A stretch of 42,801 nucleotides of DNA. It comes from a virus. A program made the translations under genes and the position numbers. Numbering within the stretch: position 1 is the stretch's first letter; each line of letters starts with the position of its first letter. The DNA is taken from the IMG/VR virus record IMGVR_UViG_3300047476_002078, positions 1 to 42,801 of that record; one strand, given 5' to 3'. Of the stretch, positions 16,810-24,079 are shown one piece after another. Under the pieces are notes generated by a model, which had not been told where the DNA came from, searched no databases, and was given only the letters and a program-made list of their open reading frames with translations.

Positions 16810-17717
16810 AAATAGCAGTTTTTTGGGGTGGAAGACATACTTTGCCCGGTGCTTGCGATGAAAATACTTGGTACAGTTTTTACAATTCTGGTTGGAAGTA
16901 CGGATTTGAAAGTTTAGGGCACTCTGTACATTATTTTTCATGGGATGACCATGAAGATAGATCAGGATATGATCTTTACATTTACGCTCCGGGGTTTTTA
17001 ACAAATTTAACTTATCATCCAAAAATTTATCATCCGAACGTATTTTTTACTGAAGAGGCTAGTTGTGCAGTTTCTTGGGCGGCTTCTCACAGTTACTACT
17101 ACGATGCGGTCACATTTCTTGATTACATAAATTGGAAAGCTGTAAAACATATAGGCGTTAATAACGCATATTGGGTGCCCGGTGCAGTTGACCCGACAGT
17201 GTTTAAAAATTTGAATCAGGAAAGAATATATAATACAGCGTTTTTAGGTTCTTATGATGATAATGTTAAAATCATTAATGGTAAGACACGATTAGATTTT
17301 ATACGAGCTATTGACGCTCATAATAAACCTTCAATGGTAGCCAGAGGTTATTACGCATTTGAAGCTAATAAGATTTGGAATGTTACTAAAATAGGTGTCG
17401 ATGTACCGATAGTTGAGTTCTGTTCTTTTAGACTTTTTCAAATAATTGCGTCAGGGGCTTTCTGTATTACTCGAAAAACTAGATTGGATAGTGGAATATC
17501 ACAACTTCTTGAACCTGATATGTATGACACTTATAACGACATAGATGATCTTGTTTTTAATGTAGCTCCGTATTGGATAGTTAAAGACCAAAAACGGGAG
17601 AAACTATGTAAGACTGCTCAAGAGTTTGTTCTCCAAAATCATACTTTTAAAAATCGTGCAGAGCAAATATTAAAAATAGCTGGTCTTATGGAAGGAAAAA
17701 TTCCGTATCAAGGATAA
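16806..17717 (+). CDS. GT4/CgeB-like GT-B glycosyltransferase
   Basis: 303 residues from the ATG at 16806, which overlaps the stop of the preceding gene (ATGA); an in-frame ATG at 16797 is possible but less likely. MKIAVFWGGRHT starts a GT-B N-terminal Rossmann strand. NAYWVPGAVDPTVF and the later FRLFQIIASGAFCITRKT with YNDIDDLV follow the CgeB/GT1-like C-terminal signature, where an E/G-A region binds the donor nucleotide. Probably transfers a sugar to a phage or host surface glycan. Operon with the gene before and the small gene after. Confidence 0.75.
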   Translation: MKIAVFWGGRHTLPGACDENTWYSFYNSGWKYGFESLGHSVHYFSWDDHEDRSGYDLYIYAPGFLTNLTYHPKIYHPNVFFTEEASCAVSWAASHSYYYDAVTFLDYINWKAVKHIGVNNAYWVPGAVDPTVFKNLNQERIYNTAFLGSYDDNVKIINGKTRLDFIRAIDAHNKPSMVARGYYAFEANKIWNVTKIGVDVPIVEFCSFRLFQIIASGAFCITRKTRLDSGISQLLEPDMYDTYNDIDDLVFNVAPYWIVKDQKREKLCKTAQEFVLQNHTFKNRAEQILKIAGLMEGKIPYQG

Positions 17718-17722
17718 CTATA

Positions 17723-17953
17723 ATGGCATCTCCTTATGAAAAAGAGGTAATTGATATTCTTTTAAAAACAAAAGGAAAAGCTGTGTGCTTTTTGGTTTTG
17801 GATGGCTCAAAAGGAACTAGCTTTGAAGTAAGGTCTGTTGATGAAAAATACATGCGGAGTCTGCCAAAAATTTTAATAGAAATAGCCAGTAAAATTGAAG
17901 GCGAATTGAACGAAAAAGATTTAAAGAAGAAAATGGAAAATTTAGATGTTTGA
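17723..17953 (+). CDS. Hypothetical 76-residue protein
   Basis: Alpha/beta, charged; residues 20-35 form a strand-turn-strand (VCFLVLDGSKGTSFEVRS) followed by two helices. No family is recognised. It lies 5 bases after the GT-B glycosyltransferase, and its last 8 bases overlap rmlC, so it is an operon member. There is no transmembrane segment or cysteine motif. Confidence 0.5.
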   Translation: MASPYEKEVIDILLKTKGKAVCFLVLDGSKGTSFEVRSVDEKYMRSLPKILIEIASKIEGELNEKDLKKKMENLDV

Positions 17954-18575
17954 TCTTAATTATCAAAACCCTTATAATCCTTACGTAACTAAGACTCAAG
18001 AATTTGGAAATTTTAAATTTGAGAGTTTATCCATAGAAGGTTTAGTTATTATTACTCCTAAAATCTATGGAGACAGTAGAGGCTACTTCCTTGAAACTTA
18101 TAATGAATACGCATTTTTAAACGCTGGGATACCTACACAGTTTAAACAAGATAATCAAAGTTATTCAAGTAAAGGTGTACTTAGAGGGATGCACATACAA
18201 AACCCTACCTTTCAAGGAAAGCTTGTAAGATGTAATAGCGGATTAGTTTATGATGTTGCAATTGATTTAAGAAAAGGTAGTAAAACTTTTGGTCATTTTG
18301 CTGGAATTTTATTAGACCCGAAAATTAAAAATATGTTCTATGTTCCTGAAGGATTTGCACACGGGTTTTTAGCTTTAGAAGATTCTGAGTTTGTTTATAA
18401 ATGCTCTGAAACTTGGAAACCTAACGAAGACCTCACGGTTTCTTATGATTGTTTTGGTGCTCCTTGGTTAGATATTGCGAATAAATACGATATTTCAGAA
18501 TTTTTAACTTCTGTTAAAGACCGCCAAAATGCTATTAGTGTTGAACAATATCGAGTAATGTACTGCTTGGAGTAA
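17946..18575 (+). CDS. rmlC: dTDP-4-dehydrorhamnose 3,5-epimerase-like protein
   Basis: 209 residues. Cupin core with the family's landmarks: DSRGYFLETYNEYAF (43-57), QDNQSYSSKGVLRGMHIQ (68-85, catalytic His83), GKLVRCNSGLVYDVAIDLRKGS (91-112), FYVPEGFAHGFLAL (131-144) and Tyr151. Known reaction: epimerisation at C3 and C5 of a dTDP-4-keto-6-deoxy sugar. RmlA, RmlB and RmlD are not in the window, so it either uses host intermediates or acts on a related keto sugar, possibly one linked to the DegT/NeuD pair. A 20-residue N-terminal extension precedes the domain. It overlaps the upstream gene by 8 bases. Confidence 0.9.
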   Translation: MFDLNYQNPYNPYVTKTQEFGNFKFESLSIEGLVIITPKIYGDSRGYFLETYNEYAFLNAGIPTQFKQDNQSYSSKGVLRGMHIQNPTFQGKLVRCNSGLVYDVAIDLRKGSKTFGHFAGILLDPKIKNMFYVPEGFAHGFLALEDSEFVYKCSETWKPNEDLTVSYDCFGAPWLDIANKYDISEFLTSVKDRQNAISVEQYRVMYCLE

Positions 18576-18580
18576 AGTGT

Positions 18581-18982
18581 GTGAATAAACTTCATAAGCT
18601 CACAATCAAAAAATTGATAAAATTGTGTTCACCTAGTTTAAGAAGTTTAAAATGGGAATTTACGACAATGACCCATGAACAAAAAATTATTTCAGTTTTA
18701 GAAGTTATATGTTTTGAAATTTTTAAGAGAAACAAAGATAAGATTTCAAGTTTAAAATTTTCAGATTATATTAAAAACGAACCTTACCTTGACCATTATT
18801 TGTTAAAACTTTGCAAAGAACTGGACAATAAAAAAACTGACAAAATAAAAAAGCCCAAACAAAAAACTAAAAAATTCGGTATTTTTGACGTAACTAAACT
18901 TCAAAAGAAAAAAGACGCAAATTTAGATATTAAACCAAAAATATTGTCAAAAAAAGAAGCCTTCACAGATTTTGATGAATAG
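18581..18982 (+). CDS. Hypothetical basic protein, GTG start
   Basis: 133 residues from GTG at 18581; a GGAG site (18569-18572) about 8 bases upstream supports this start. Residues 1-85 are helical, while the C-terminal 48 are very Lys-rich and probably disordered. No family is recognised. The basic tail suggests nucleic-acid contact. Position between rmlC and the SNF2 helicase with small gaps implies read-through transcription. Confidence 0.5.
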   Translation: MNKLHKLTIKKLIKLCSPSLRSLKWEFTTMTHEQKIISVLEVICFEIFKRNKDKISSLKFSDYIKNEPYLDHYLLKLCKELDNKKTDKIKKPKQKTKKFGIFDVTKLQKKKDANLDIKPKILSKKEAFTDFDE

Positions 18983-19035
18983 TATCAATTACTTGCGATC
19001 ATTAGTGGATTCGGTATAGCCTTTGAGAGGTTAGA

Positions 19036-21279
19036 ATGAAATCCAACAAAATTGAAAATAAAATTATTGAGACAACTGCTTGGTACGCCAAAACTTTTAA
19101 AGAAAGTCACGGCACTTCCTACGCTTTTAGAAATTTTAAAGTTCTAAAATTTTTAGGGGAAACCTCAAAAGCTTATCATGTTGATGTAGAGTTTTTTTCA
19201 GGTATCTCTTGCACTTGCGGAGTCTGCGGAAGGATTCTATCGAACGCAGTTTCTAAAGCGACTGGAATTGGTCCCGTTTGTGCTGAAAAAATAGGTCTTC
19301 CAAGACCAACACTAGAGTCGGCAAAAGAAACCGTTAAATTAATGGAATCTTTATCACAACAACAAGGTCAATTTACAAGTATTTGGATTCCAAAATCACA
19401 AATTAAAAGAATCGTAGGTGAAGACGGACAAATAATCGAAGGAGACTCTCCTGAATCTGAAAATGATTCAGAAAAAGTAGAAGTTAAATTAGAACATGAG
19501 ATAAAAGTTTCAGGTCAAGAAGTTACTTTCAAATTTAAAGGCGGAGATTTCCAAAATATTTTGAATAAGATGCGTTCAATGAACGGTAAGTGGGATGCTT
19601 CTTCTAAGTCATGGGTAGTATCTCTACAAAATGTAAAAAAAGAATCAAACTCCCTTAAACTTTTAGGATTTAATTTTGATTTAAGCGTGGAAGATGCAGA
19701 AGTCGAAAAGCCTTTGATGCAAATATCCATTGAAGATGATACTGCAATTATCAATTCACCTTATAACTCTCAATTGGTTAATTTTTTCAGAAATAACTCA
19801 GGGTTTATTTATAACGCTTCAAATCACTCAAGAAAGATTAACATTATTTCAGGAGCAGAGACTCTAAAAAAACTTATAGAATTTGCAAAGAATATAGGAT
19901 TTGAAGTTGATGAATCTATAAGCTCTCACCTTGAGGATTTAAAACAAAAGAAAATCGAACTTGAAGCAACAAAAAAAGATTTCACGATTGATCTAAATCT
20001 TGGAATGAAGGTTAAACCATACCCATATCAAATGGCAGGAATTAAGTTCATTGATCTTGCTAACGGCAGAGCAATTGTTGGAGATGAGATGGGTCTTGGA
20101 AAAACTATGCAGGCTTTAGGATGGGTAGCTTGGAGAAAAAAGAAAGCTCTTGTTATTTGTCCTAATTCTTATAAACTCGGTTGGGCTAGAGAGATAACTA
20201 AGTTCACAAATTGCACTAGCCAAGTTTTAGGAAGTAAAAATGTTGAATTTGAGCAATCTGATTTTACGATTATCAACTATGAAAATATTAAAAAACATGA
20301 TTTTTCAAAATTAAATTACGATACAGTTATTATTGATGAATCTCATAAAATTAAAAATTCTAAAACACAAAGATTCGAGTCTTGTGATAAAATTGTATCC
20401 AAATCAAAACATGTAATTTTGCTGACAGGTACAGCGATTGTTAATAGACCTGTTGAATTTTACACACAGCTTAAAATGGTTTCACCTTCATTAGTCGGTT
20501 CTTATGGTTCTTATACTGCTAAATTTTGTGGAGGTCACAATAACGGTTACGGTTGGGATACTAATGGGGCTACGAACTTGGATGAGTTAAGCAAACTTAT
20601 TTCTCCTATCTACCTTCGCAGGATTAAATCAGAAGTTCTTACTGAGTTACCTTCAAAAATTCATCAAGATATAATGATTGAAGGGGTTAAAGTAAAATTA
20701 AATAGACATTCAAAAAACGCTCTTGATGAAATTAATAATCTGAAAATTGAGTTAGCTAAGGAAAAAGTTAGTCATACAATCGAGTTCGTCGAAAACATGG
20801 TTGAGAATGGGGACAAGGTAATTGTTTTCAGTGACTATATTGAGACTGCTAAAAGTATAGCAGATGCTCTTGGAGAAAAAGCTGTATGCTATTTAAGTGA
20901 ACTTTCAACAGAAGAAAGATTCGAGATTGAAAAGAAATTTCAAGAAGATGAAAATGTAAGAGTTTTTGTCGCCACTATGAAAGTCGCAGGGGTAGCACTT
21001 ACTTTAACGGCAGCTAACAAAGTATGTTTTAATGATCTTCCGTGGACTCCGGGCGATTTAAGACAGTGTGAAGATAGAGCACATAGAATCGGTCAAAAAA
21101 ATTCAGTAAATGTTTACAAGATGGTAGCTGAAGGAACGCTGGACGAGTACATTAATGATCTTCTAAACGACAAAATACGTATTCTTGATGCGGTACTTGA
21201 TGGAAAAGAAATTTCGTCTTCTGATAGAGCTATCTTAGATTTATCAATAGAATCAAAGCTTTGTAATATGGTGCGTTAA
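19036..21279 (+). CDS. SNF2-family helicase with zinc motif and HARP-like domain
   Basis: 747 residues. N-terminal zinc motif: Cys59, Cys61, Cys64 and Cys82 in C-T-C-G-V-C-GR...GIGPVC, a form common in phage proteins. About 155-230 and 230-310 resemble the HARP fold of SMARCAL1-type annealing helicases (GKWDASSKSWVVSL). Superfamily 2 motor: DEMGLGKT (350-357, Walker A), DESH (434-437, Walker B), LTGTAI, then C-terminal lobe SDYIETAKS, VATMKVAGVALTLTAA and AHRIGQ (682-687). Expected role: ATP-driven remodelling or annealing of branched DNA at replication forks, analogous to T4 UvsW. A GAGAGGT ribosome site precedes the ATG. The four-cysteine module may bind DNA. Confidence 0.88.
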   Translation: MKSNKIENKIIETTAWYAKTFKESHGTSYAFRNFKVLKFLGETSKAYHVDVEFFSGISCTCGVCGRILSNAVSKATGIGPVCAEKIGLPRPTLESAKETVKLMESLSQQQGQFTSIWIPKSQIKRIVGEDGQIIEGDSPESENDSEKVEVKLEHEIKVSGQEVTFKFKGGDFQNILNKMRSMNGKWDASSKSWVVSLQNVKKESNSLKLLGFNFDLSVEDAEVEKPLMQISIEDDTAIINSPYNSQLVNFFRNNSGFIYNASNHSRKINIISGAETLKKLIEFAKNIGFEVDESISSHLEDLKQKKIELEATKKDFTIDLNLGMKVKPYPYQMAGIKFIDLANGRAIVGDEMGLGKTMQALGWVAWRKKKALVICPNSYKLGWAREITKFTNCTSQVLGSKNVEFEQSDFTIINYENIKKHDFSKLNYDTVIIDESHKIKNSKTQRFESCDKIVSKSKHVILLTGTAIVNRPVEFYTQLKMVSPSLVGSYGSYTAKFCGGHNNGYGWDTNGATNLDELSKLISPIYLRRIKSEVLTELPSKIHQDIMIEGVKVKLNRHSKNALDEINNLKIELAKEKVSHTIEFVENMVENGDKVIVFSDYIETAKSIADALGEKAVCYLSELSTEERFEIEKKFQEDENVRVFVATMKVAGVALTLTAANKVCFNDLPWTPGDLRQCEDRAHRIGQKNSVNVYKMVAEGTLDEYINDLLNDKIRILDAVLDGKEISSSDRAILDLSIESKLCNMVR

Positions 21280-21384
21280 TACTCTAATAAATACATATTA
21301 GTGATCGGTCCATGGGAAGCAAGGAAGCTATTATTTGTATATGAACATATTTGAATTCACCCTTTAACTCTTAGGAGAATTCGT

Positions 21385-21642
21385 ATGGAAGTCATCTTAG
21401 TCGCAATTAAACCTTTAATTGAAACATTTGCAGGGAATAACGGTGTTGTTCTTCAGGTAGTATCAATCATCGGAGCTTTAAGAATTTTATTAAAGCCTGC
21501 CATGACTCTTGCTCAAGCTGTAGTTGATGTTACTCCGTCTCAAACGGATAACGAAAAACTAAACAAGTTTTTAGAAAGCAAGACTTATGCAACAATCGTT
21601 TATGTTTTAGATTGGTTCGGTTCAATTAAATTACGTAAGTAA
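21385..21642 (+). CDS. Small hydrophobic protein, holin candidate
   Basis: 85 residues with a strong AGGAGAATT ribosome site. A hydrophobic segment (about 20-48, VVLQVVSIIGALRILLKPAM) could cross a membrane, and a second mildly hydrophobic patch (68-80, YATIVYVLDWFGSI) lies near a basic end. Size and layout are compatible with a small holin or a membrane-anchored virion protein. The family is not recognised with certainty, and the endolysin gene is 11 kb away on the other strand. It is followed by a strong terminator, so it forms a single-gene unit with a 105-base AT-rich region upstream that likely contains its promoter. Confidence 0.5.
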   Translation: MEVILVAIKPLIETFAGNNGVVLQVVSIIGALRILLKPAMTLAQAVVDVTPSQTDNEKLNKFLESKTYATIVYVLDWFGSIKLRK

Positions 21643-21663
21643 TTGTAAATTCAAAAGGATTTG

Positions 21664-21697
21664 AAAAAGGGGAGTATTTTTTACTCCCCTTTTTTTA
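21664..21697 (+). terminator. Strong intrinsic terminator
   Basis: Perfect 13-bp stem (AAAAAGGGGAGTA at 21664-21676 with TACTCCCCTTTTT at 21682-21694), TTTTT loop, followed by further Ts. The flanking A and T tracts would allow use in both directions, but only plus-strand genes flank it. Confidence 0.92.
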
Positions 21698-21752
21698 TAC
21701 ATAATCCCTTAATTTTCTACAATATAGGTAAGTTCAATTAAGGAGATTTGAG

Positions 21753-22772
21753 ATGGATTACAAATTTGTAAAAGTGGAAATTGATAAAATGTATAAGCAA
21801 CTCCACAAATACGCTTCATTACCTGCGGAAAATTACCCTCCTGCTAATATAGCAAGTTGGATTAAACAGTGTAAAAAGGCTGGTCGGGATGATTTAGCAG
21901 ATAAAATTATGCAAGGTTGGAATAATTGTGTAGCTAAATATCCTCAAACTAGACTTAGATGGGATACAGCAACAGTTTTAGGGACTAACTCTGTTAAAAA
22001 GAATGTTTTTGGTGGAAAAGATGTAAATTTTGATGAGTGGTTCGCATCTCAAGGAGCACCTCAACAACAAGTACAAGAAGCTAAAAAAATTAAAGAGCCT
22101 AAAATAACTCTTCCTCCTATAGCTACCCCTTCTCCTGAAGAAACCCCTGAACAGTGGCAATCTGAAGCAGCTAAAACTAAAACTATGCTTGACCAAGGTG
22201 AGTCAGCTTTTAAAAATGTTGATGAGTTCATCACTTATTTAAAAAATACGGCGAGCGATCTGCAAAGAAAAATTAGTGATTACGGTCCGGGCGGTTCTAA
22301 AGAAAAAACTAAATCGGGAGCACCTCATAAATTTACAGAAAGGGTTCCAAAGTGGAAATCTGAGTTGGAAACATATTCTGCAAAAATAGAAGAAGTGGAG
22401 AAAAAAACAAAGCAAGCCAAAGAAAAATTTGATGACGCTAAAAAATCTTATGAAAAATCTCCAGCACTTACCGTTAAATATGAACAAAAAGCTCAAGATG
22501 CTTTAGAAGATGTTCTTAACTTTATTTTAAATGTTGAAGATTTTAATAAGCAAAAAGATATGCTGTTAAAGTTCCAAGACACATTAAAAAAGATGGACAG
22601 CAAAAAAGTAGCTTCCTTCGACAAAGAGGCAGCTTTTTGGGATGCCCTTTTTAAAGCTATGACCAACATGTTTGACTATATTTCAAAAGCTTGGAAAAAA
22701 TTAATTGACTGGATAAACGGTCTTTTCAAAGCTATTGATAAATTTGATGAACTTGCAAAAATAGATTTCTAA
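21753..22772 (+). CDS. Coiled-coil protein, probable virion or assembly protein
   Basis: 339 residues with an AAGGAGATTTGAG ribosome site. Residues 1-85 form a compact helical domain (IASWIKQCKKAGRDDLADKI). About 100-150 is Pro/Gln/Glu-rich linker. About 150-290 is a long Lys/Glu coiled coil. The C terminus (about 292-339, AAFWDALFKAMTNMFDYISKAW) is amphipathic and aromatic and could bind a membrane or a partner. No family is recognised. KYASLP near residue 19 and KKVASFDKEA near 285 look like small-residue sites that phage maturation proteases cut, but this is a guess. Confidence 0.5.
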   Translation: MDYKFVKVEIDKMYKQLHKYASLPAENYPPANIASWIKQCKKAGRDDLADKIMQGWNNCVAKYPQTRLRWDTATVLGTNSVKKNVFGGKDVNFDEWFASQGAPQQQVQEAKKIKEPKITLPPIATPSPEETPEQWQSEAAKTKTMLDQGESAFKNVDEFITYLKNTASDLQRKISDYGPGGSKEKTKSGAPHKFTERVPKWKSELETYSAKIEEVEKKTKQAKEKFDDAKKSYEKSPALTVKYEQKAQDALEDVLNFILNVEDFNKQKDMLLKFQDTLKKMDSKKVASFDKEAAFWDALFKAMTNMFDYISKAWKKLIDWINGLFKAIDKFDELAKIDF

Positions 22773-22777
22773 ATTAT

Positions 22778-22810
22778 AAGGCGGCAGGTCGTAAAAATCT
22801 GCCGCTTTTA
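22778..22810 (+). terminator. Hairpin terminator after coiled-coil gene
   Basis: GCGGCAG (22781-22787) pairs with CTGCCGC (22799-22805), extended by one G-U and two A-U pairs, with an 11-base loop and TTTT at the end of the stem. It merges directly into the first copy of the palindrome TTTACCGTAAA. Confidence 0.75.
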
Positions 22811-22829
22811 CCGTAAATTTTACCGTAAA
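22807..22829 (+). promoter_or_regulatory. Twin palindromic operator TTTACCGTAAA
   Basis: Two exact copies of the 11-base near-perfect palindrome TTTACCGTAAA lie at 22807-22817 and 22819-22829, 12 bases apart start to start. The second overlaps the likely -35 position (TTACCG, 22820-22825) of the promoter whose -10 TATAAT is at 22843-22848. A single further intergenic copy lies at 23646. Spacing, symmetry and overlap with the promoter fit a repressor or activator operator. Confidence 0.6.
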
Positions 22830-22848
22830 ATGAAATTTTATCTATAAT
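22820..22848 (+). promoter_or_regulatory. Promoter of PD-(D/E)XK-like gene
   Basis: TTACCG (22820-22825) and TATAAT (22843-22848) with a 17-base spacer. Transcription would start near 22855, leaving a 25-base leader that contains the strong GGACGGAGG ribosome site. This unit is therefore not leaderless, unlike several neighbours. Confidence 0.6.
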
Positions 22849-22879
22849 CAAAACAACTAACCAAGGACGGAGGTTGTTT

Positions 22880-23635
22880 TTGAGAATAAAATATTTGCTA
22901 TCTAAGTATGATAAAGCTGTTCAAGTTGATAAATCTTTACCAATTCAAAAGCAAACTTTAATAGTATCCCAGCAATTAAAAAGTGTCCGAGACGATTTGT
23001 GCAAAAAGTCTAAAACCTTGAATGATGTCCTCGAAGCACAATACGCTTACATAATATCTTCTTTAAATCATAGAAATAGAATTTGGAAATATGACTACAT
23101 GTCCTTCCCTAGAAGAGTGGGAGAATTATGGGAGTCTTTCTGTAAAGCCGCCTTTTATAATGCACATGATGTAAGACATGTTAATGCCCCTGAATTTAAT
23201 GACATTAAAAAAGAAATAAAAAAATCTATCCCTAAAGAGATATGGCAGATTGTAGGAGAAGTTAATTTAAAAACAGACAGTCTTTTTTATACTGATCGTA
23301 AATTACATGTAATTGACCTTAAATCTAGTTTTAACAGTCATGAAAAAGGTAACATGCAAAGATTAAGGACAGTCGGGGCAGTTTACAAATTATGGAAGCC
23401 TCGCACAAAACTTTTGGTTTTAGTAAGAGAGACAGATAACAGCAATTATTTGGAGCATTTAGAAGAATTTTGGGAAGTAAAATGTGGTAAAGACGCTTAC
23501 AAAACGATTGAAAACTTTACTGGAGTGAATTTACGGAAATGGATTGATCGTAACGTAAATTTTGAAAAACATCTGGATAAAAACTTTTTTATTGACTTAA
23601 AGAAAAATGACCTAGAAAGTTATCTTAACTGGTAA
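22880..23635 (+). CDS. PD-(D/E)XK-like nuclease (probable), TTG start
   Basis: An in-frame TTG at 22874 touches the ribosome site GGACGGAGG, so the TTG at 22880, 6 bases after it, is the better start (251 residues). The first 60 residues are helical. Then VGELWESFCKAAF, KTDSLFY and VIDLKSS, followed by an Arg/Gln-rich helix (NMQRLRTVGAVYK), give the E...D...(D/E)-x-K layout of restriction-type nuclease folds. Possible role: host DNA degradation, self/nonself cutting, or a packaging/recombination nuclease. No methyltransferase partner is adjacent. Promoter with twin operator upstream; the small basic protein follows 40 bases downstream, separated by a third operator copy. Confidence 0.55.
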   Translation: MRIKYLLSKYDKAVQVDKSLPIQKQTLIVSQQLKSVRDDLCKKSKTLNDVLEAQYAYIISSLNHRNRIWKYDYMSFPRRVGELWESFCKAAFYNAHDVRHVNAPEFNDIKKEIKKSIPKEIWQIVGEVNLKTDSLFYTDRKLHVIDLKSSFNSHEKGNMQRLRTVGAVYKLWKPRTKLLVLVRETDNSNYLEHLEEFWEVKCGKDAYKTIENFTGVNLRKWIDRNVNFEKHLDKNFFIDLKKNDLESYLNW

Positions 23636-23645
23636 AATATAAAAT

Positions 23646-23656
23646 TTTACCGTAAA
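23646..23656 (+). promoter_or_regulatory. Third TTTACCGTAAA operator copy
   Basis: An exact copy of the palindrome at 22807/22819. It lies 20 bases before the ATG at 23676 and just after TATAAA (23638-23643), so a bound protein would cover the transcription start, or the RNA copy would sit next to the AAAGGAG ribosome site. This suggests coordinated, perhaps autogenous control of the two genes. Confidence 0.55.
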
Positions 23657-23675
23657 TTTCAAAGGAGTGATTATC

Positions 23676-23972
23676 ATGGCAAAAGAAACCAAAAAGACGG
23701 CAAAAAAACCTAAAACTATGGCAAGCCGTCGAGGAACAGTAACTAAGACAGCTTCAGTTTTTGGGGCTATTGTAAAAACTATTCTTAATACCAAAAAGAA
23801 GACTTTTACATCAACTGAGATTGCTAAAGCCTCTAAAGCCAGCCCACGTCACAGCCGAAGAACTCTAGCTTCTTTAGCTTCTAAAAGCGTTCTAAGAGTG
23901 AAAAAAGGCGAAGCACCATTTGAATACAGTGTTGCCTCTCGTGAAACTCTCAAAAAAATCGTTACTGCTTAA
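23676..23972 (+). CDS. Small basic DNA-binding-type protein
   Basis: 98 residues from the ATG at 23676, 8 bases after AAAGGAG; an upstream GTG at 23667 falls inside the ribosome site. The first 25 residues are a Lys/Thr/Arg-rich tail like those of histone-like proteins. Residues 30-98 read as a winged helix-turn-helix: helix VFGAIVKTILNT, the FTSTEIAKAS - PRHSRRTLASLA pair as recognition helices, then VLRVKKGEAPFEYSV as a wing. It could be a nucleoid-type packaging protein or the regulator that binds TTTACCGTAAA, since a copy of that site lies just upstream. The family is not recognised. Confidence 0.6.
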   Translation: MAKETKKTAKKPKTMASRRGTVTKTASVFGAIVKTILNTKKKTFTSTEIAKASKASPRHSRRTLASLASKSVLRVKKGEAPFEYSVASRETLKKIVTA

Positions 23973-24036
23973 ATTAGTCGGGTGTCACATACCTAATCCT
24001 TTGAAATTGTGAGGGTGGCGAGCTATCGCCTCAATT
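23973..24036 (+). other. Two imperfect hairpins in the intergenic region
   Basis: The 107-base gap after the basic protein holds an imperfect stem ATTAG..GGT/ACC.TAAT (23973-23997) and a second with bulges, AATTGTGA..GGCG/CGCC..TCAATT (24005-24036). The second has no long U run. They may be a terminator, an RNA-processing site or a small structured RNA. Only complementarity supports them. Confidence 0.35.
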
Positions 24037-24057
24037 CCTTGATATTTCATAAATTAA

Positions 24058-24073
24058 ATCTCCTTTTGGAGAT
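24058..24073 (+). promoter_or_regulatory. Hairpin enclosing the ribosome site of the propeller gene
   Basis: ATCTCC (24058-24063) pairs perfectly with GGAGAT (24068-24073) across a TTTT loop. GGAG is the Shine-Dalgarno for the ATG at 24080. In RNA this 6-bp stem would hide the ribosome site, so translation may be limited or opened by ribosomes, an RNA-binding protein or temperature. Confidence 0.5.
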
Positions 24074-24079
24074 ACAAAA

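Noticed and set aside
21280-21384. Possible tRNA or small RNA gene in the gap after the helicase
   Set aside because: No cloverleaf or T-loop motif found; only AT-rich sequence with the ribosome site of the next gene.
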